Below, one piece after another: positions 62,466 to 64,000 of a stretch of DNA of 64,000 nucleotides. The stretch lies in assembly GCA_963798435.1 (NCBI GenBank), contig CAWCTF010000008.1, positions 124,001 to 188,000 of the forward strand, in the 5' to 3' direction. Source of the DNA: JALHST01 sp963798435. GTDB taxonomy: Bacteria; Bacteroidota; Bacteroidia; Flavobacteriales; Flavobacteriaceae. The position numbers and the translations under genes were made by a program. Each line of letters starts with the position of its first letter. Position 1 is the stretch's first letter. The notes beneath the pieces were generated by a model. It did no database searches. It had not been told where the DNA came from and saw nothing but the letters and a program-made list of their open reading frames with translations.

Positions 62466-64000
62466 ATGTCCTTTCAAATATGCATTAACCGAGGAACCAA
62501 CGCATTCTTCAATGGGAAACACAAGGCCCTTATTTTCCTTATACTTATTCTAGCAGCTTGCTCACCCAAGCCAAAGGTCGTGGATCCGGTAGAAAGGGTA
62601 GTGGCATCGATGTCGGATACCCTTCCCAAGATACTGCTTCCAGAAGATGCCGACCCGGAAGACGAAAATTGGAAAGGGATCGATCTGGATCCCAAAAATC
62701 CGGTTTTACCGCTCTATCCCTCGGAGGAGGCCAAACAGCTGCTTTTGCCTGATGGGTATCATATCGAGGCCGTACTGACCGAGCCACAGATCGATCAACC
62801 AGGGGCCATCGCTTTTGACGGGAATGGGCGTATGTTCGTACTTGAACTGAGGACCTATATGTTGACTGCCGATTCTGACGGGGAATTGAATCCGGCCAGC
62901 AGGATATCACGCTGGGAAGACAAGGATAATGATGGGGTATATGAAACGGGCACCGTTTTCGTGGATAGTCTTATTTTCCCGCGCTTTGTACTGCCATATG
63001 GTAAAGACTGCATTTTAACAATGGAGTCCGATGCCGACAATGTTTATAAATACACCGATACCAATGGAGACGGCAAAGCGGATAAAAAGGAATTTTTTAC
63101 CAACAAGTATGGCCGTTCAGGAAATGTTGAACACCAGCAGGCCTTCATGTATTGGGGCATGGACAATTGGTTGTATAGCACCGTAAATGCTTTTCGTGTT
63201 CGTGAAACACCGGGTGGCGTAATTCGCGAAAAAACAGGCTTTAATAGGGCACAATGGGGAGTAGCACAAGATGACGATGGAAAACTTTGGTTTCAGGGTG
63301 GGGCGAGTGGGGTTCCTTCCTATTTTCAATTTCCGATCCATTATGGCAATTTCACGGTAGAAAATCAATTCGCCGAGGGCTTCGATATTCCGTATGGGGC
63401 GCCCATAAAAATAGCCGATTTGCAAGGCGGAATGGACGAGGTGCGTGCCCCCGATGGCTCCTTGAATCGGGTAACAGGTGCGGCGGGTAATGACATCTAT
63501 CGTGGGGATCAGATTCCCGATAACCTCTATGGACAGTATTTTTATGGGGAACCGGTAGCCCGTATTGTACGCCAAATAAATCCGGTCGTATCCGAAGGGC
63601 TTACTACGTTACACAATGTCTATCAAGATCAAAAATCAGAATTTTTGCGTTCTACCGACCCCCTTTTTCGACCAGTTGATATGGCCACGGCCCCCGATGG
63701 AACCCTCTATGTAGTTGATATGTACCACGGCATCATACAAGAAGGGCAATGGGCGCAGAAAGGCACCTATCTTCGTGCAAAAATCGAGCAATACCAGCTT
63801 GACAAAGTAACTGGATTAGGCCGCATTTGGCGGATAACGCACGATTCGGAACCACGCGATACAGAGACGCCTAAAATGTTGGACCAAAGTCCGGAAAAGT
63901 TGATATCCTATTTGGGCCACCCCAATGGCTGGTGGCGCGATACGGCGCAACAATTGATCGTATTGTCAAAAGACCAAAGTATCGTTCCGAAATTGGAAGG
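62466..64000 (+). CDS. Large secreted dehydrogenase/beta-propeller lipoprotein (DUF7133-like), 3' end outside the window
   Basis: At least 511 codons with no stop. The start at 62466 gives a lipoprotein signal ending LIFLILILAACSPKP; an in-frame ATG at 62418 is possible. The mature protein is of the membrane-bound dehydrogenase/beta-propeller type found in Planctomycetes and marine Bacteroidota: PGAIAFDGNGRMFVLELRTY, DKDNDGVYETGTVF, DTNGDGKADKKEFF, WGVAQDDDGKLWFQG and MATAPDGTLYVVDMYHG. Full-length members usually end in a HEAT-repeat and cytochrome c domain, which would lie to the right. It is divergent from the Dabb-domain gene. Confidence 0.85.
   Translation, partial: MSFQICINRGTNAFFNGKHKALIFLILILAACSPKPKVVDPVERVVASMSDTLPKILLPEDADPEDENWKGIDLDPKNPVLPLYPSEEAKQLLLPDGYHIEAVLTEPQIDQPGAIAFDGNGRMFVLELRTYMLTADSDGELNPASRISRWEDKDNDGVYETGTVFVDSLIFPRFVLPYGKDCILTMESDADNVYKYTDTNGDGKADKKEFFTNKYGRSGNVEHQQAFMYWGMDNWLYSTVNAFRVRETPGGVIREKTGFNRAQWGVAQDDDGKLWFQGGASGVPSYFQFPIHYGNFTVENQFAEGFDIPYGAPIKIADLQGGMDEVRAPDGSLNRVTGAAGNDIYRGDQIPDNLYGQYFYGEPVARIVRQINPVVSEGLTTLHNVYQDQKSEFLRSTDPLFRPVDMATAPDGTLYVVDMYHGIIQEGQWAQKGTYLRAKIEQYQLDKVTGLGRIWRITHDSEPRDTETPKMLDQSPEKLISYLGHPNGWWRDTAQQLIVLSKDQSIVPKLE

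Overview
The window looks like a chromosomal segment of a marine Flavobacteriaceae bacterium (Bacteroidota; a Maribacter/Zobellia/Arenibacter-like lineage is my inference). Supporting signs are a SusC/SusD pair, a type IX secretion sorting domain, an L25/Ctc ribosomal protein, almost no Shine-Dalgarno sites, many TAnnTTTG -7 boxes (the Bacteroidota promoter form), moderate GC, and sulfatase plus Planctomycete-like secreted catabolic genes.

Layout. 0-6 kb: the end of a ligase-associated DEXH helicase, a TerB-like protein, fructose-1,6-bisphosphatase, an acetyltransferase, aspartate kinase and a two-domain acyltransferase resembling the aminolipid synthase OlsF. 6-8 kb: a four-gene arsenic operon (arsR, DUF6428, arsN-like, arsC) with no efflux pump. 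8-18 kb: housekeeping genes (TM2 and VOC proteins, a 2-hydroxyacid dehydrogenase, mgtE, rsmA, a DUF4286-cyclotransferase fusion, a TPR protein, serS, ribF). 18-22.5 kb: a large secreted zinc metalloprotease coupled to a lipoprotein gene. 22.5-25 kb: pth, rplY, prs.

25.08-25.80 kb is the most unusual locus. Two nearly identical 318-bp units stand head to tail directly in front of an intact tRNA-Leu(CAA). Each unit starts with a copy of the 5' part of that tRNA, carries a 20-nt hairpin inserted at the D-loop/D-stem boundary, and encodes an 83-aa GIY-YIG nuclease whose TAG stop touches the next tRNA 5' end. It looks like a mobile nuclease element that rebuilds its tRNA target.

26-35 kb: a LytS/LytTR two-component pair divergent from a SusC/SusD/lipoprotein operon. 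35-39 kb: a NagD-type HAD phosphatase, a threonine/serine dehydratase, a secreted ADP-ribosylglycohydrolase, then an 0.8-kb stretch with very small membrane-protein genes. 39.9-44.5 kb: a mutagenesis cassette (dinB plus a second dnaE) behind a perfect 38-bp palindrome overlapping a near-leaderless promoter, with a long structured hairpin between the two genes. 44.5-52 kb: Planctomycete-type genes (a DUF2231/cytochrome c/DUF1549/DUF1553 gene broken by three frameshifts, DUF1501, Gfo/Idh/MocA, phytanoyl-CoA dioxygenase-like, DUF1080). 52-60.5 kb: an FdhF/YdeP oxidoreductase, a lipoprotein, a glutaryl-CoA dehydrogenase-like enzyme, a Rieske oxygenase, an amino-acid permease, a DDAH-like amidino hydrolase and trmN6. 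60.5-64 kb: a sulfatase and a Dabb-domain gene, each with one apparent frameshift, and the start of a large secreted dehydrogenase/cytochrome-type lipoprotein that runs off the end.

All assignments come from reading motifs and layout by eye; no database search was run.
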